Part shown: one piece after another, positions 1 through 8,600 of the stretch
How the letters are laid out: the number at the start of each line of letters is the position of its first letter
Position numbering within the stretch: position 1 is the stretch's first letter
Assembly (NCBI GenBank): GCA_048520025.1
Contig: DBFZTP010000128.1
Location: forward strand, 1 to 20,076
Direction: 5' to 3'
DNA length: 20,076 nt
From: Aphodousia sp048520025
GTDB lineage: Bacteria > Pseudomonadota > Gammaproteobacteria > Burkholderiales > Burkholderiaceae_F
Position numbers and translations under genes: made by a program
The notes under the pieces: model-generated
Told to the model about the DNA's origin: nothing
Database searches by the model: none
Seen by the model: the letters and a program-made list of their open reading frames with translations, nothing else

Positions 1-19
1 GCTCTGCTGTTCTTGAATT

Positions 20-1715
20 GTTTCAAATCATACATTGCTGGTTCAGCAACTGAAACATGATGGATAATCTTTATCTTGAATCGTTTTTCTTGTTTCAAAT
101 CATACATTGCTGGTTCAGCAACTGAAACACTTATGCGTCCCGACGTACGCGCCGCAGTGCTGTTTCAAATCATACATTGCTGGTTCAGCAACTGAAACTC
201 ACGAGCGCACTGCTTCAGGTTCTATGACGCTGTTTCAAATCATACATTGCTGGTTCAGCAACTGAAACGATGAGCGCACGTCGCTTTATCACGATTGTCA
301 AATGGTTTCAAATCATACATTGCTGGTTCAGCAACTGAAACTAGGTTTTGAGCCTCTTTATCGTGTTTGGGACGCTATCGTTTCAAATCATACATTGCTG
401 GTTCAGCAACTGAAACACTTTAATTTTCATGGTCTTTTCTCCCATAGAGTCAGTTTCAAATCATACATTGCTGGTTCAGCAACTGAAACAAAGCAACGGC
501 TTGAGCATCCGCTGCTACGTCTTTGTTTCAAATCATACATTGCTGGTTCAGCAACTGAAACAAAATTGGATTAGAGAGCGATCCGCCGGTGGGTAGTTTC
601 AAATCATACATTGCTGGTTCAGCAACTGAAACTTGCAAAACGGCGGCCAAGTGCATAAAGCATCCCGTTTCAAATCATACATTGCTGGTTCAGCAACTGA
701 AACCTCGGTACACACAAAATCGAAACCTGTCTATATAGTTTCAAATCATACATTGCTGATTCAGCAACTGAAACATCAATACTAGTTTTACTCCAAAGCG
801 CAATTTCAGTTTCAAATCATACATTGCTGGTTCAGCAACTGAAACGATCGAGGTAGACCGTCTTAACAATCTCTCTCAAGGTTTCAAATCATACATTGCT
901 GGTTCAGCAACTGAAACGGCGGATGCTCAAGGCACGCAGGCTTATTTTCAAAGTTTCAAATCATACATTGCTGGTTCAGCAACTGAAACTTGGTGTAGTC
1001 GCCGCCATATGAATAAGTGAAGGCAGTTTCAAATCATACATTGCTGGTTCAGCAACTGAAACCGTCTTCTGCTTCCTCTTCAGTCAATAAGAATTTAGTT
1101 TCAAATCATACATTGCTGGTTCAGCAACTGAAACTCGCACCCGTTCCAAGTGAAGAGAAAGACCCGATGTTTCAAATCATACATTGCTGGTTCAGCAACT
1201 GAAACAATGGCAGCAGCGGTGTAGACTTCGGAGTCTTCCTTGAAGTTTCAAATCATACATTGCTGGTTCAGCAACTGAAACCGTTGGAAGTCTGCAGAAG
1301 TGTTCGCATATTTGGCCAGTTTCAAATCATACATTGCTGGTTCAGCAACTGAAACAGAAGTCGAGCGACCTTGAATTTGCCAACTTCAAATGTTTCAAAT
1401 CATACATTGCTGGTTCAGCAACTGAAACTGTTGTAGACTCTTCTGATGCCACCGGGCAATTCGGTTTCAAATCATACATTGCTGGTTCAGCAACTGAAAC
1501 GCTAGGTTAGGCCGTGGGGTGCGCTGGGCGCTTTGGTTTCAAATCATACATTGCTGGTTCAGCAACTGAAACCTAAACTATCAATTGCATCAATCAGATC
1601 ATTAAGGTTTCAAATCATACATTGCTGGTTCAGCAACTGAAACACAAAATCTTCAACCTTTACGGGCTTGGCGATCAAGTTTCAAATCATACATTGCTGG
1701 TTCAACAACTAAAAC
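20..1715 (-). CRISPR. CRISPR array, 24 repeats of 37 bp, type II-B-like repeat
   Basis: Twenty-four direct repeats of 37 bp start at 20, 92, 162, 232, 305, 380, 453, 525, 596, 667, 738, 809, 881, 953, 1026, 1098, 1169, 1245, 1319, 1392, 1464, 1536, 1607 and 1679. Unique spacers of 33–39 bp, mostly 34–36, separate them. Bases 1–19 are part of a further spacer, so the array continues leftward. Each repeat begins GTTTCAAATC and ends TTCAGCAACTGAAAC. The only internal variant is at 738 (one G to A); the last repeat (1679) has two G to A changes near its right end. The terminal ACTGAAAC matches, from memory, type II-B repeats of Francisella novicida and Legionella. By that analogy crRNAs start their repeat part with GTTTCAGTTGCTGAA and are read from the minus strand. 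Repeat decay on the right would instead place the leader on the left, so the strand is an inference. No cas genes are in view; they should lie to the left if the locus is complete. Confidence 0.97.
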
Positions 1716-1839
1716 TCTTACCTGCTCTGTTTGACTTGGAATAAGGTTAAAGGTACTATCCTCAGTAGAGGCGTTAGCCTTTAATCGAGAGGTCGTCGGG
1801 TGCTGCGATAAGTTACGCGCGAGTGGCGACCTTTTATTT
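1679..1839 (+). ncRNA. tracrRNA-like unit, copy 1 (anti-repeat plus structured tail)
   Basis: A degenerate repeat (1679–1715) is followed by a 119-base tail (1716–1834) instead of a spacer. Read on the plus strand, the repeat would base-pair with a minus-strand crRNA repeat, with two A–C mismatches from its G to A changes. The tail folds well. AAAGG (1749–1753) pairs with CCTTT (1778–1782) around a CCTC-AGTA-GAGG hairpin (1760–1771). An 11-pair stem joins 1788–1798 to 1824–1834 and runs into TTTTATTTC like an intrinsic terminator. Anti-repeat, small hairpins, then terminator is the order expected of a type II tracrRNA. The motif CTCTGTTTGAC (1725–1735) also occurs, as far as I recall, in the Francisella novicida tracrRNA. 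Expression and length are not visible from sequence; the 5' end is unknown. Confidence 0.6.
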
Positions 1840-1995
1840 CAATCGAATATTGCTGTTTCAGCAACTGAAACTTTTACTTGCTCTGTTTGACTTGAAATAA
1901 GGTTCAAGGTACTACCCTCAGTAGAGGCGCTAGCCTTTAATCGAGAGGTCGTCGAGAGCTGCGATAAGTTACGCGCGAGTGGCGACCTTTCATTT
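1835..1995 (+). ncRNA. tracrRNA-like unit, copy 2 (tandem duplicate)
   Basis: This is the second copy of the 156-bp unit. Its repeat part (1835–1871) has diverged on the left but keeps CAGCAACTGAAAC intact, so unlike copy 1 it would pair perfectly with the first bases of a minus-strand crRNA repeat. Its tail (1872–1990) differs from copy 1 at eight of 119 positions. The two main stems stay foldable: most changes are outside them, apart from one closing A–U pair lost in the outer hairpin. It ends in the same terminator-like stem, then TTTCATTTC. It could be the working tracrRNA, with copy 1 a relic, or one of the two could serve another role such as the scaRNA of Francisella. That assignment is inference. 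Confidence 0.55.
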
Positions 1996-2104
1996 CAATC
2001 CTATATTTTTGTTTCAGCAACTGAAACTGAATAGCAATAATCGACCCCGATCCCAACTCCTTGTTGTGTTTCAAATCATATACTGCTCGTATAGCATTTG
2101 GATT
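1991..2104. repeat. two decayed CRISPR repeats flanking a 40-bp spacer-like stretch
   Basis: The repeat at 1991–2027 retains the right half of the consensus. The stretch 2068–2104 retains the left half (GTTTCAAATCATA exactly) but is eroded on the right (about nine mismatches in its last 24 bases). The 40 bases between them (2028–2067) are close to spacer size. Repeats therefore once extended past the tracrRNA-like units. From 2105 to the next gene (2321), about 217 bp, I see no convincing gene, and no promoter strong enough to call. Confidence 0.7.
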
Positions 2105-2321
2105 TGAATATGTTATGTTTGCCTTTCGTGATGAAGAGGTGATAAACAATAACAAGTCTCCAACTTATAGATCATTGGCTCACAACTAAGAAGTAATCAC
2201 GCATGGAGTGGTTGCTCTGTTTTGTATGTTTGATTGAAATTCGTTACGGTTTTCAAAGACTTTTTATCTGAAGTCCATTAAAATTTATCTGTTGTTTTTG
2301 CTAAATAAATTCTCCATTGAA

Positions 2322-3014
2322 ATGAAGTCTCTTATTGCCTCTTTCGTTTGTTTGTCTTTGGCCGGTTCTGTGATGGCTGGGCCCTTGATTGCGCCCTCAG
2401 GTCCCACGCCCGAGTCTTTGGGTTGGAAAGCGGGTGAAGTAGCGCCCAGCCCCTTGGTACCTCGCTATTCCGATCCGCGTTTTAAGACGAAGGCCGAAGC
2501 CATTAATGCTAAGCGTGTCGGCGAGGAAGAGTTGCAACGTTGTGCCAAGATTCGTTTGCACCAAACGGCGCTTTGCAATGAGAAGATTCTTGTCAATCAA
2601 TGCATGGGTAAGGCTGAAAAGGTTTTGCGTGAACGCGAACGCCTTGCCAATCAGTTAATCCGCTCGGCCGATCACCAAATTCGTATTTTTACGACCGAAG
2701 AGCGCCGTAAAAAGGGTGCTGTTACCCGTGATTTGATGCCGCAAAAACGTGGCGACATTTCCGATAAGGTCGAAAAGAGCAATCAAAAGATCAAGGCTCA
2801 AACCGAGCGCAAACTTCAAGAAAAGGCCAACGTTGAAGCCTATGACGCGAAGCTTGCCGAAAACGAAGCTCGCAAGGCCAAGATGATGCAAGAGGCTGAA
2901 AAGCGTAAGGCCGATCGTGCCGCTCGCCAAGCCCGTTACGAAAAAGAACGCCAAGAGCGCGAAGAGGCTCAACGCCGTCAAGCTGAAAACAATCAAGCCA
3001 GTAAGTTCTTTTAA
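2322..3014 (+). CDS. secreted coiled-coil protein of unknown function
   Basis: This encodes 230 residues. An in-frame TTG lies 30 bp upstream, but the ATG at 2322 opens a textbook signal peptide: Lys at position 2, a hydrophobic core, and SVMA before Gly20, giving likely cleavage after Ala19. The mature protein should therefore be periplasmic. A Pro-rich stretch (about 21–50) is followed by a region with three cysteines (74, 85, 94). From about 95 to the end it is highly charged (Lys, Arg, Glu, Ala, Gln), typical of a long helix or coiled coil. I know similar Cys-containing charged periplasmic proteins only as uncharacterised Burkholderiales families, and no function is assigned. The helicase gene follows after 13 bp, so co-transcription is possible but a functional link is doubtful. 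No strong ribosome binding site precedes the ATG. Confidence 0.85.
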   Translation: MKSLIASFVCLSLAGSVMAGPLIAPSGPTPESLGWKAGEVAPSPLVPRYSDPRFKTKAEAINAKRVGEEELQRCAKIRLHQTALCNEKILVNQCMGKAEKVLRERERLANQLIRSADHQIRIFTTEERRKKGAVTRDLMPQKRGDISDKVEKSNQKIKAQTERKLQEKANVEAYDAKLAENEARKAKMMQEAEKRKADRAARQARYEKERQEREEAQRRQAENNQASKFF

Positions 3015-3027
3015 TTGCTAGCGAGCT

Positions 3028-5037
3028 ATGAACCAAGAATTCCAACTCTCAATCGACAAAACCTTTGCCGATGACGGCCCTCTGTGTAAACACATCGAGG
3101 GCTTTAAGCGTCGTGAGAGTCAGGTGGAATTCGCCCAAGCTGTGGGTGAAGCTATTGAAAACCGCGAAACTGCTGTAGTTGAAGCGGGGACGGGCACGGG
3201 GAAAACCTTTGCCTATTTGATTCCTGCCATTCTTTCCGGTTCAAAAACGATTGTTTCTACCGCCAGTAAAACCCTTCAAGATCAGCTCTTTAGTAAAGAC
3301 GTCAATTTGATCCAAGAGGCGTTGGGCCGTTATGTAACGGTCACGGTCTTAAAGGGGCGGGCTAACTACATCTGTAAGTTTCGCCTTGAGCGTTTGATTC
3401 AATCGGGGCTTTTGCCCGAACGCACAAGTGGTCCCAAACTCGACAAAATTCGTCAACACGCCAAATTTTCTACAACGGGTGACATCAATGAAGTTCATGG
3501 GATCTCTGAAGGCGATCCTTTATGGCCTTTGGTGACGAGTACGCGAGAAAACTGCTTGAGCAATAAATGCCCTCACTACGAAGAGTGCTTTTTAACGCAA
3601 GCACGTCGCAAAGCCTTGGAAAGCGACGTCGTTGTTGTTAACCACCATTTGTTTTTAGCGGATTTAAGTCTTAAGGACGACAGTATGGGCGAACTGTTGC
3701 CGGCAGCCGATTTGATTATTTTGGACGAAGCGCACAAGTTAGCCGATATCGGGATTGATTACTTTTCTGATATGTTCTCGCTTCGAGAGTTAAGTGACTT
3801 TTCTGAAGATGCGCGCCGATTAGCCAAGGCCTATGCCGCTTCCGCTCTTCGTTGGGATGACGAATTTACGATACTGAAAAAGGCCATCTTAAATTTCCAC
3901 GAAGCCTTTAGTTTTAACCTTCATCTTGAACCCGATGAAGAAGTGGAAATCGCAGCGATTGAAAATTTTGCCCAAGAAATTAAAGAGCCTTTGGCTGAAT
4001 TGCTCTCTGTCTTTGGCCAGATCAATAAATATTTCGCCGATCTTGCCGGTCACAACGAAGAGTTGGACTTGGTGGGTGCGCAAGCCGCAGAACTTTTAAT
4101 GCGACTTGAGAATTGGCAAAAGATTTTCCAATCGCCCGAAGTCGTTAAAACGGTCAACGGTACGCCGTCGGTATTGTGGTTACGCTATACCGAGCAAAAC
4201 GTTATTTTTGCCAATACGCCGTTAACCCTTGCTGAAAGTTTCCGTAAAGCTCGAAGCACCATGCCGTGCGCCTGGGTCTTTACGAGTGCAACGATTTCGA
4301 CCAAAAACGACAACGATCAAAATAACTTCTCGTACTTCTTGAGCGAATTGGGGCTTGATGGAGAAACGAAAACCTATTCTTGGGCAAGTCCCTTCAATTA
4401 CGAGCTCCAAGGTCGTCTTTATTTACCCAAAGGCCTGCCCGGTGTCTTTGATGACGATTTTGCCGAAAAGCTTGTCGAAGAAACGTGGCCTTTAATTGAA
4501 AAAACGCACGGTCGAGCCTTTTTCCTTTGTACGAGTTTTCGCTCCATGGATCGCATTGCCGAGTGCTTGCGCATGAAGGCGCACGCCAACTACACGCTTT
4601 GCGTACAAGGCGAAAGTCCCAAGACCGAACTCCTGCAACGCTTTAAAGAGGCCGATAACGGTATTCTCGTGGGCTCCATGAGTTTCTGGGAAGGCGTGGA
4701 CATGAAGGGCGATGCTTTGCAGTTGGTGGTCATCGATAAATTGCCTTTTGCGCAGTTTGATACGCCGGTGGCGCGTGCCAGAAAAGAGTGGCTTGAACAA
4801 CAAAAGAAGAATCCCTTTGTTTGCCATCAGTTGCCAGAAATGATCACCACCCTTCGCCAAGGGGTGGGGCGCTTAATTCGTAGCGAAAATGACTATGGGG
4901 TGATTGTTTGCGGTGACAATCGTTTGATTGAAAAGCGCTACGGCTCAATGGTCATTAAGAGTTTACCGCCCATGATCCGTACGCAAGACTTTGCGCGCGT
5001 TTATTCATTCTTAGATAATCCGCATGAGGCCTATTAA
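3028..5037 (+). CDS. DinG/YoaA-family ATP-dependent DNA helicase (Fe-S, XPD-like)
   Basis: This superfamily 2 helicase has 669 residues, close to YoaA length (about 640) and short of DinG (about 716). The Walker A motif EAGTGTGKT is at 52–60, the DEAH box at 233–236 and the preceding VVNHHLF at 203–209. Four cysteines at 116, 176, 181 and 187 sit between Walker A and DEAH where XPD-type helicases bind a 4Fe-4S cluster. Motif VI (QGVGRLIR) is at 611–618. The family unwinds DNA 5' to 3' and acts on replication or repair intermediates such as R-loops and blocked forks. The stop TAA shares its last base with the ATG of the next gene (TAATG), so the SWIM/SNF2 ATPase is translationally coupled to it. 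YoaA is the better guess than DinG from length and sequence, but I leave the symbol blank. Confidence 0.93.
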   Translation: MNQEFQLSIDKTFADDGPLCKHIEGFKRRESQVEFAQAVGEAIENRETAVVEAGTGTGKTFAYLIPAILSGSKTIVSTASKTLQDQLFSKDVNLIQEALGRYVTVTVLKGRANYICKFRLERLIQSGLLPERTSGPKLDKIRQHAKFSTTGDINEVHGISEGDPLWPLVTSTRENCLSNKCPHYEECFLTQARRKALESDVVVVNHHLFLADLSLKDDSMGELLPAADLIILDEAHKLADIGIDYFSDMFSLRELSDFSEDARRLAKAYAASALRWDDEFTILKKAILNFHEAFSFNLHLEPDEEVEIAAIENFAQEIKEPLAELLSVFGQINKYFADLAGHNEELDLVGAQAAELLMRLENWQKIFQSPEVVKTVNGTPSVLWLRYTEQNVIFANTPLTLAESFRKARSTMPCAWVFTSATISTKNDNDQNNFSYFLSELGLDGETKTYSWASPFNYELQGRLYLPKGLPGVFDDDFAEKLVEETWPLIEKTHGRAFFLCTSFRSMDRIAECLRMKAHANYTLCVQGESPKTELLQRFKEADNGILVGSMSFWEGVDMKGDALQLVVIDKLPFAQFDTPVARARKEWLEQQKKNPFVCHQLPEMITTLRQGVGRLIRSENDYGVIVCGDNRLIEKRYGSMVIKSLPPMIRTQDFARVYSFLDNPHEAY

Positions 5038-8000
5038 TGGCGCCCCGTGTTCGTATTGGAAAGACATGGTGGGGACAGGCTTGGTTGCAAGCCCTTGAAA
5101 ACTGCGACCATGCTAATCGCTTGCCTCGCGGGAAATCTTATTACGTACACGGCAAAGTTCAATTTTTGGGCATTGATTCCCAAACGCACGACCTCATTGC
5201 CCTTGTTCATGGCTCGGCCTATACCCCTTATGAAGTGGTTCTGGGGTTACCTCAACTGACGATTGAAGAGTGCCAAAAGCTCGTTGATCGTTTAAGCACC
5301 GATTCGCTTTTAACGGCAAGACTTTTGGACGGGGAGTTGCCACCGGAAGTCGCAGAGATTTGTGAAGAGTTAGGTATTCGACTTTTCCCGCGTTCAGCAC
5401 GAGACCTTGTGATGAGGTGTTCGTGTCCGGACTCGGCACACCTTTGCAAACACATTGCCGGTTTCATCTACTGCTTAGCCGATATCATTGATGCCGATCC
5501 CTTTGCAATTTTCCTATTTAAGGGCTTTGATTTAATTGAAGCGTTAAAGGATAAGGGCGTCAGCATTGAGGAAAGCGTTAAAGAAGTCCCGTTGACGCTC
5601 GATGAACTCTTGGCGCCCTTAGAAAGCTTTAAGATCAAAACGTCAAAGGAAAAGACGAGCCTTTTGAATTTCCCCGTAAAGACCATTAAGCCTGTGGGCG
5701 ATACGCTTTTGTCTTTGTTGCCGAAGACCATTATTCAGTCACAAGAATCGGATTTAAGAACATGGTTTAAGCAAAGTTTAAAAGCACGTACTCGCCACCT
5801 TAAAGCACTGGATAGCGCCCGTTGGGAGCGTCAAGAAGAGCTTGAGCTTTTAGAGCGACCAACACCGTCGCCCTTTTTGGAAACGTTAAAGAAAACCAAA
5901 GAAGAGCCCGCGCTTTACTTAACCCTTCGAAAAGAGAGTTTTGATTTTCTTTTAACGAAAAAGTCCCCAAACCAAGACCGAGTGTTAGAGTCGCTTTGGT
6001 ACGTCGCTCAAAGAGAAGAAAAATATTTACCGAATTCCACCCGAGCCTTGCGCATTGTTTTTGATTTGGCAGCACGATTTTACGAGGCTCGTGCGTTTGT
6101 GCCTTGCGTGATGCAAAACCCGCAAGGTGCGGACTTTTTACCTCAAATTTGGTTCACACCGTCACTGCATTTGCCCCAAACACAAGCGATTTTTGAAGAC
6201 TTGGTTGTCGCAGCAGAAGATGAAATTGATGAAATTTTTAAGCTCGATTGGGAAGAAAAGCTCACTTCTATCGAAAAGGTCTATCTGCTTTTAACCGGCG
6301 CCCTTACGACATTACATGCAATGTTGGGTGCGGGTGACGTTGATAACGATATCTTTAAGCTTTTAATTTCGCACACGCTTGACGTTCAAAATGAAGCGCC
6401 TGCTGAAGTCGGTCGCGCATTGGCGCAATACTTCCGAGTCTTGAATTTGGGACGGGCTTACCCGTGGCAACCTTTGATCAAACTCACGAGTTTAAAAGAC
6501 GGGGAAGTGTCGGTGGGTTTTGGCATCATGGCGCGCACCAAAGGCGCCAAGCCCGTGATGTTAAAAACGTTGTTGTCATCATCAAAATATGACAATGATC
6601 GCTTGGCCGTTTTAAATATTCTCCGAACGCTCTCAGACCTTTACGAACCTTTCGAGCAACTCGCAAAAGAGGCAAAAAACCTCAAAATTGAGCGCGCTGA
6701 GTTGGCCGACTTCATGTTGGAGATCACGCCCTACCTGACGCTATTGGGCGTGACGGTGGCTATGCCCGCAAGCTTAAAGCGACTTTTGAGCCCGAAGTTG
6801 TCCGCGAAGGCCACAAGTGATGCGAGTTTCGGCAAGAAGATGTTGGGTTTGGATAGCTTGGCCGACTTTGATTGGCGCGTTACATTGGGCGAGAAGCCGC
6901 TCACAGATGAAGAATTTAAGGAGCTTTTGGCGCACGCCGGTGAAATTCTCTATAACGGGTCGGACTACATCTACATTGATCCTATTGAGATTCAAAAGAT
7001 TCAAGCCACGCTTGAAAATCCGCCCAAGCTATCGCCGGTGCAAAAACTTCAAGCCGTTTTAAGCGGTGAATTTGAGGGCGTTGAGATCAAAGGCAGTGAA
7101 GCACTCGTTGAAAAACTTAAAGCGCTCAATGAGGCGCCGCTTTTGCCACCGCCTCCAAGCTTGAGAGCAACGCTTCGTCCTTATCAGGCACGAGGCTATT
7201 CGTGGCTCATTAAAAACGTCAAACTTGGCATGGGCGCATTGATTGCCGATGACATGGGTTTAGGCAAAACCCTTCAAGTGATTGCGGCATTGACGCAACT
7301 TAAAGAAGACGGGGAGCTTGTAAAAGAGAAGGTATTGGCAGTTGTGCCCACGACGCTTCTTGTTAACTGGCAGCGAGAAATCGAGAAATTCTCACCCACG
7401 CTTAAAGTAGCGCTCTACCATGGTCCCAAGCGTAAGTTACCGAAGTCGGACTTTGACGTCTTGCTCACCTCTTACGGTACGGCGCGCATGGACATTGAAG
7501 TGTTAAAGACCCAACGCTTCCGACTTTTGGTGATTGATGAAGCCCAAGCGATTAAAAATAGCACCTCGTCTCAATCTCAAGCGTTAAAAGAATTAAAGGC
7601 TCGTCAGGTGATTGCCATGTCAGGCACGCCTGTTGAAAACCGTTTGATGGAATATTGGTCGATTTTCTCCTTAGTGCAACCGAGACTCTTAGGTTCTCAG
7701 AAGGACTTCAAGGATCACTTTGCCAAACCCATCGAAGCCGAACGAGATCCCGCGGTGATTGACGCTTTCCGAAAGCTGACCGCGCCTTTTATGTTGCGGC
7801 GCTTGAAAACAGATAAGTCAATCATTTCGGATTTGCCGGAGAAAATTCAACAAGACCAATTTGTTGCCCTTCGTCAAGATCAAACCGTGCTTTACGAGAA
7901 GTACCTAAAAGACATCTTGGAAAAGATTGAAGAAGCCAAAGAGAAAGCCAAAGAAACGGGTGAGGACATTCGCCTCTTGCAGCGCGGTTTGGTCTTAAAA

Positions 8001-8600
8001 CTCATGACGGGGTTAAAGCAAATCTGTAATTCCGTCTCGCAATTTCAAAAGACCGATGACGAGTACCCGGATTCCGGCAAAGGCGACCTTTTAATCGATT
8101 TGGTGGAGCGCTCCTTTGAAGCCGATCGAAAGGTTTTGATCTTCACGCAATACCGTGAGATGGGCGATCGCCTGCAGAAGTGGTTAAAGAGCACGATGAA
8201 CGAAGACGCCCTTTTCTTGCATGGGGGCGTCACGGTGAAAAAGCGAGCCGAGATGGTCGATCGTTTCCAAAATGATCCCACTCAGCGCGTGATGATTTTG
8301 TCTTTAAAAGCAGGTGGCACGGGGTTAAATCTCACCCAAGCTTCCACTGTCATTCACTATGACTTGTGGTGGAATCCGGCCGTCGAAGCTCAGGCCACAG
8401 ACCGTGCCTATCGCATCGGTCAGCAAAAAGACGTGCTGGTCTATCGTTTTATCACGAAGGGCACGTTTGAAGAGCGTATCAACGAGATGCTCGAAAATAA
8501 AAAAGAACTGGCCGATCTCACCGTCACGACGGGTGAATCGTGGGTAGGGGACTTGTCTGAAACGGAACTGAAAGCACTCTTTGAATTAGACAAAGCTTGA
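5037..8600 (+). CDS. SWIM zinc-finger SNF2-family ATPase (HepA/RapA-type)
   Basis: This encodes 1,187 residues. The start (GKTWWGQAWLQAL, then RLPRGKSYY) is the conserved N-terminal block of bacterial SWIM proteins. The SWIM finger is at 128–139 (CxC…CKH: Cys128, Cys130, Cys137, His139). A long helical middle region follows. The C-terminal half is an SNF2 motor: Walker A DDMGLGKT at 738–745, DEAQ at 834–837, and helicase C motif TDRAYRIGQ at 1121–1129. Such proteins are dsDNA translocases thought to remodel protein–DNA or RNA polymerase complexes; SWIM probably binds nucleic acid. It overlaps the upstream helicase gene by one base. The TGA stop lies inside the right end of the downstream insertion element. 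Removing the element gives …GAC AAA GCG TAA, the same final residues with a native TAA, so the protein appears full length. Confidence 0.95.
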   Translation: MAPRVRIGKTWWGQAWLQALENCDHANRLPRGKSYYVHGKVQFLGIDSQTHDLIALVHGSAYTPYEVVLGLPQLTIEECQKLVDRLSTDSLLTARLLDGELPPEVAEICEELGIRLFPRSARDLVMRCSCPDSAHLCKHIAGFIYCLADIIDADPFAIFLFKGFDLIEALKDKGVSIEESVKEVPLTLDELLAPLESFKIKTSKEKTSLLNFPVKTIKPVGDTLLSLLPKTIIQSQESDLRTWFKQSLKARTRHLKALDSARWERQEELELLERPTPSPFLETLKKTKEEPALYLTLRKESFDFLLTKKSPNQDRVLESLWYVAQREEKYLPNSTRALRIVFDLAARFYEARAFVPCVMQNPQGADFLPQIWFTPSLHLPQTQAIFEDLVVAAEDEIDEIFKLDWEEKLTSIEKVYLLLTGALTTLHAMLGAGDVDNDIFKLLISHTLDVQNEAPAEVGRALAQYFRVLNLGRAYPWQPLIKLTSLKDGEVSVGFGIMARTKGAKPVMLKTLLSSSKYDNDRLAVLNILRTLSDLYEPFEQLAKEAKNLKIERAELADFMLEITPYLTLLGVTVAMPASLKRLLSPKLSAKATSDASFGKKMLGLDSLADFDWRVTLGEKPLTDEEFKELLAHAGEILYNGSDYIYIDPIEIQKIQATLENPPKLSPVQKLQAVLSGEFEGVEIKGSEALVEKLKALNEAPLLPPPPSLRATLRPYQARGYSWLIKNVKLGMGALIADDMGLGKTLQVIAALTQLKEDGELVKEKVLAVVPTTLLVNWQREIEKFSPTLKVALYHGPKRKLPKSDFDVLLTSYGTARMDIEVLKTQRFRLLVIDEAQAIKNSTSSQSQALKELKARQVIAMSGTPVENRLMEYWSIFSLVQPRLLGSQKDFKDHFAKPIEAERDPAVIDAFRKLTAPFMLRRLKTDKSIISDLPEKIQQDQFVALRQDQTVLYEKYLKDILEKIEEAKEKAKETGEDIRLLQRGLVLKLMTGLKQICNSVSQFQKTDDEYPDSGKGDLLIDLVERSFEADRKVLIFTQYREMGDRLQKWLKSTMNEDALFLHGGVTVKKRAEMVDRFQNDPTQRVMILSLKAGGTGLNLTQASTVIHYDLWWNPAVEAQATDRAYRIGQQKDVLVYRFITKGTFEERINEMLENKKELADLTVTTGESWVGDLSETELKALFELDKA

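Larger units (their letters stand above)
1679..2027. repeat. 156-bp tandem duplication at the array end
   Basis: The unit of 37-bp repeat plus 119-bp tail occurs twice in exact register (starts 1679 and 1835). A third repeat half starts at 1991, again 156 bp on, and has no tail after it. The period is exact, with no insertions or deletions between copies. The third repeat half (1991–2027) shares the altered left portion of the second (ATTTCAATC, then a T-rich stretch) and keeps GTTTCAGCAACTGAAAC on the right. A duplication of repeat plus tail within the array best explains this. Confidence 0.9.

Noticed and set aside
302..1202. Short open frames repeating VSNHTLLVQQLK across the array
   Set aside because: They are translations of the CRISPR repeat and have no start context; the DNA is an array.
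1..2104. cas genes beside the array
   Set aside because: No coding frame for Cas9, Cas1, Cas2 or Cas4 is present in the window; they may lie left of position 1.
1937..2155. 72-residue minus-strand open frame at the array end
   Set aside because: It runs through tracrRNA-like hairpins and decayed repeats and has no protein signature.
2397..3045. Three minus-strand open frames opposite the coiled-coil gene
   Set aside because: They are shadows of the Lys/Glu-rich gene; the plus frame has the signal peptide and codon pattern.
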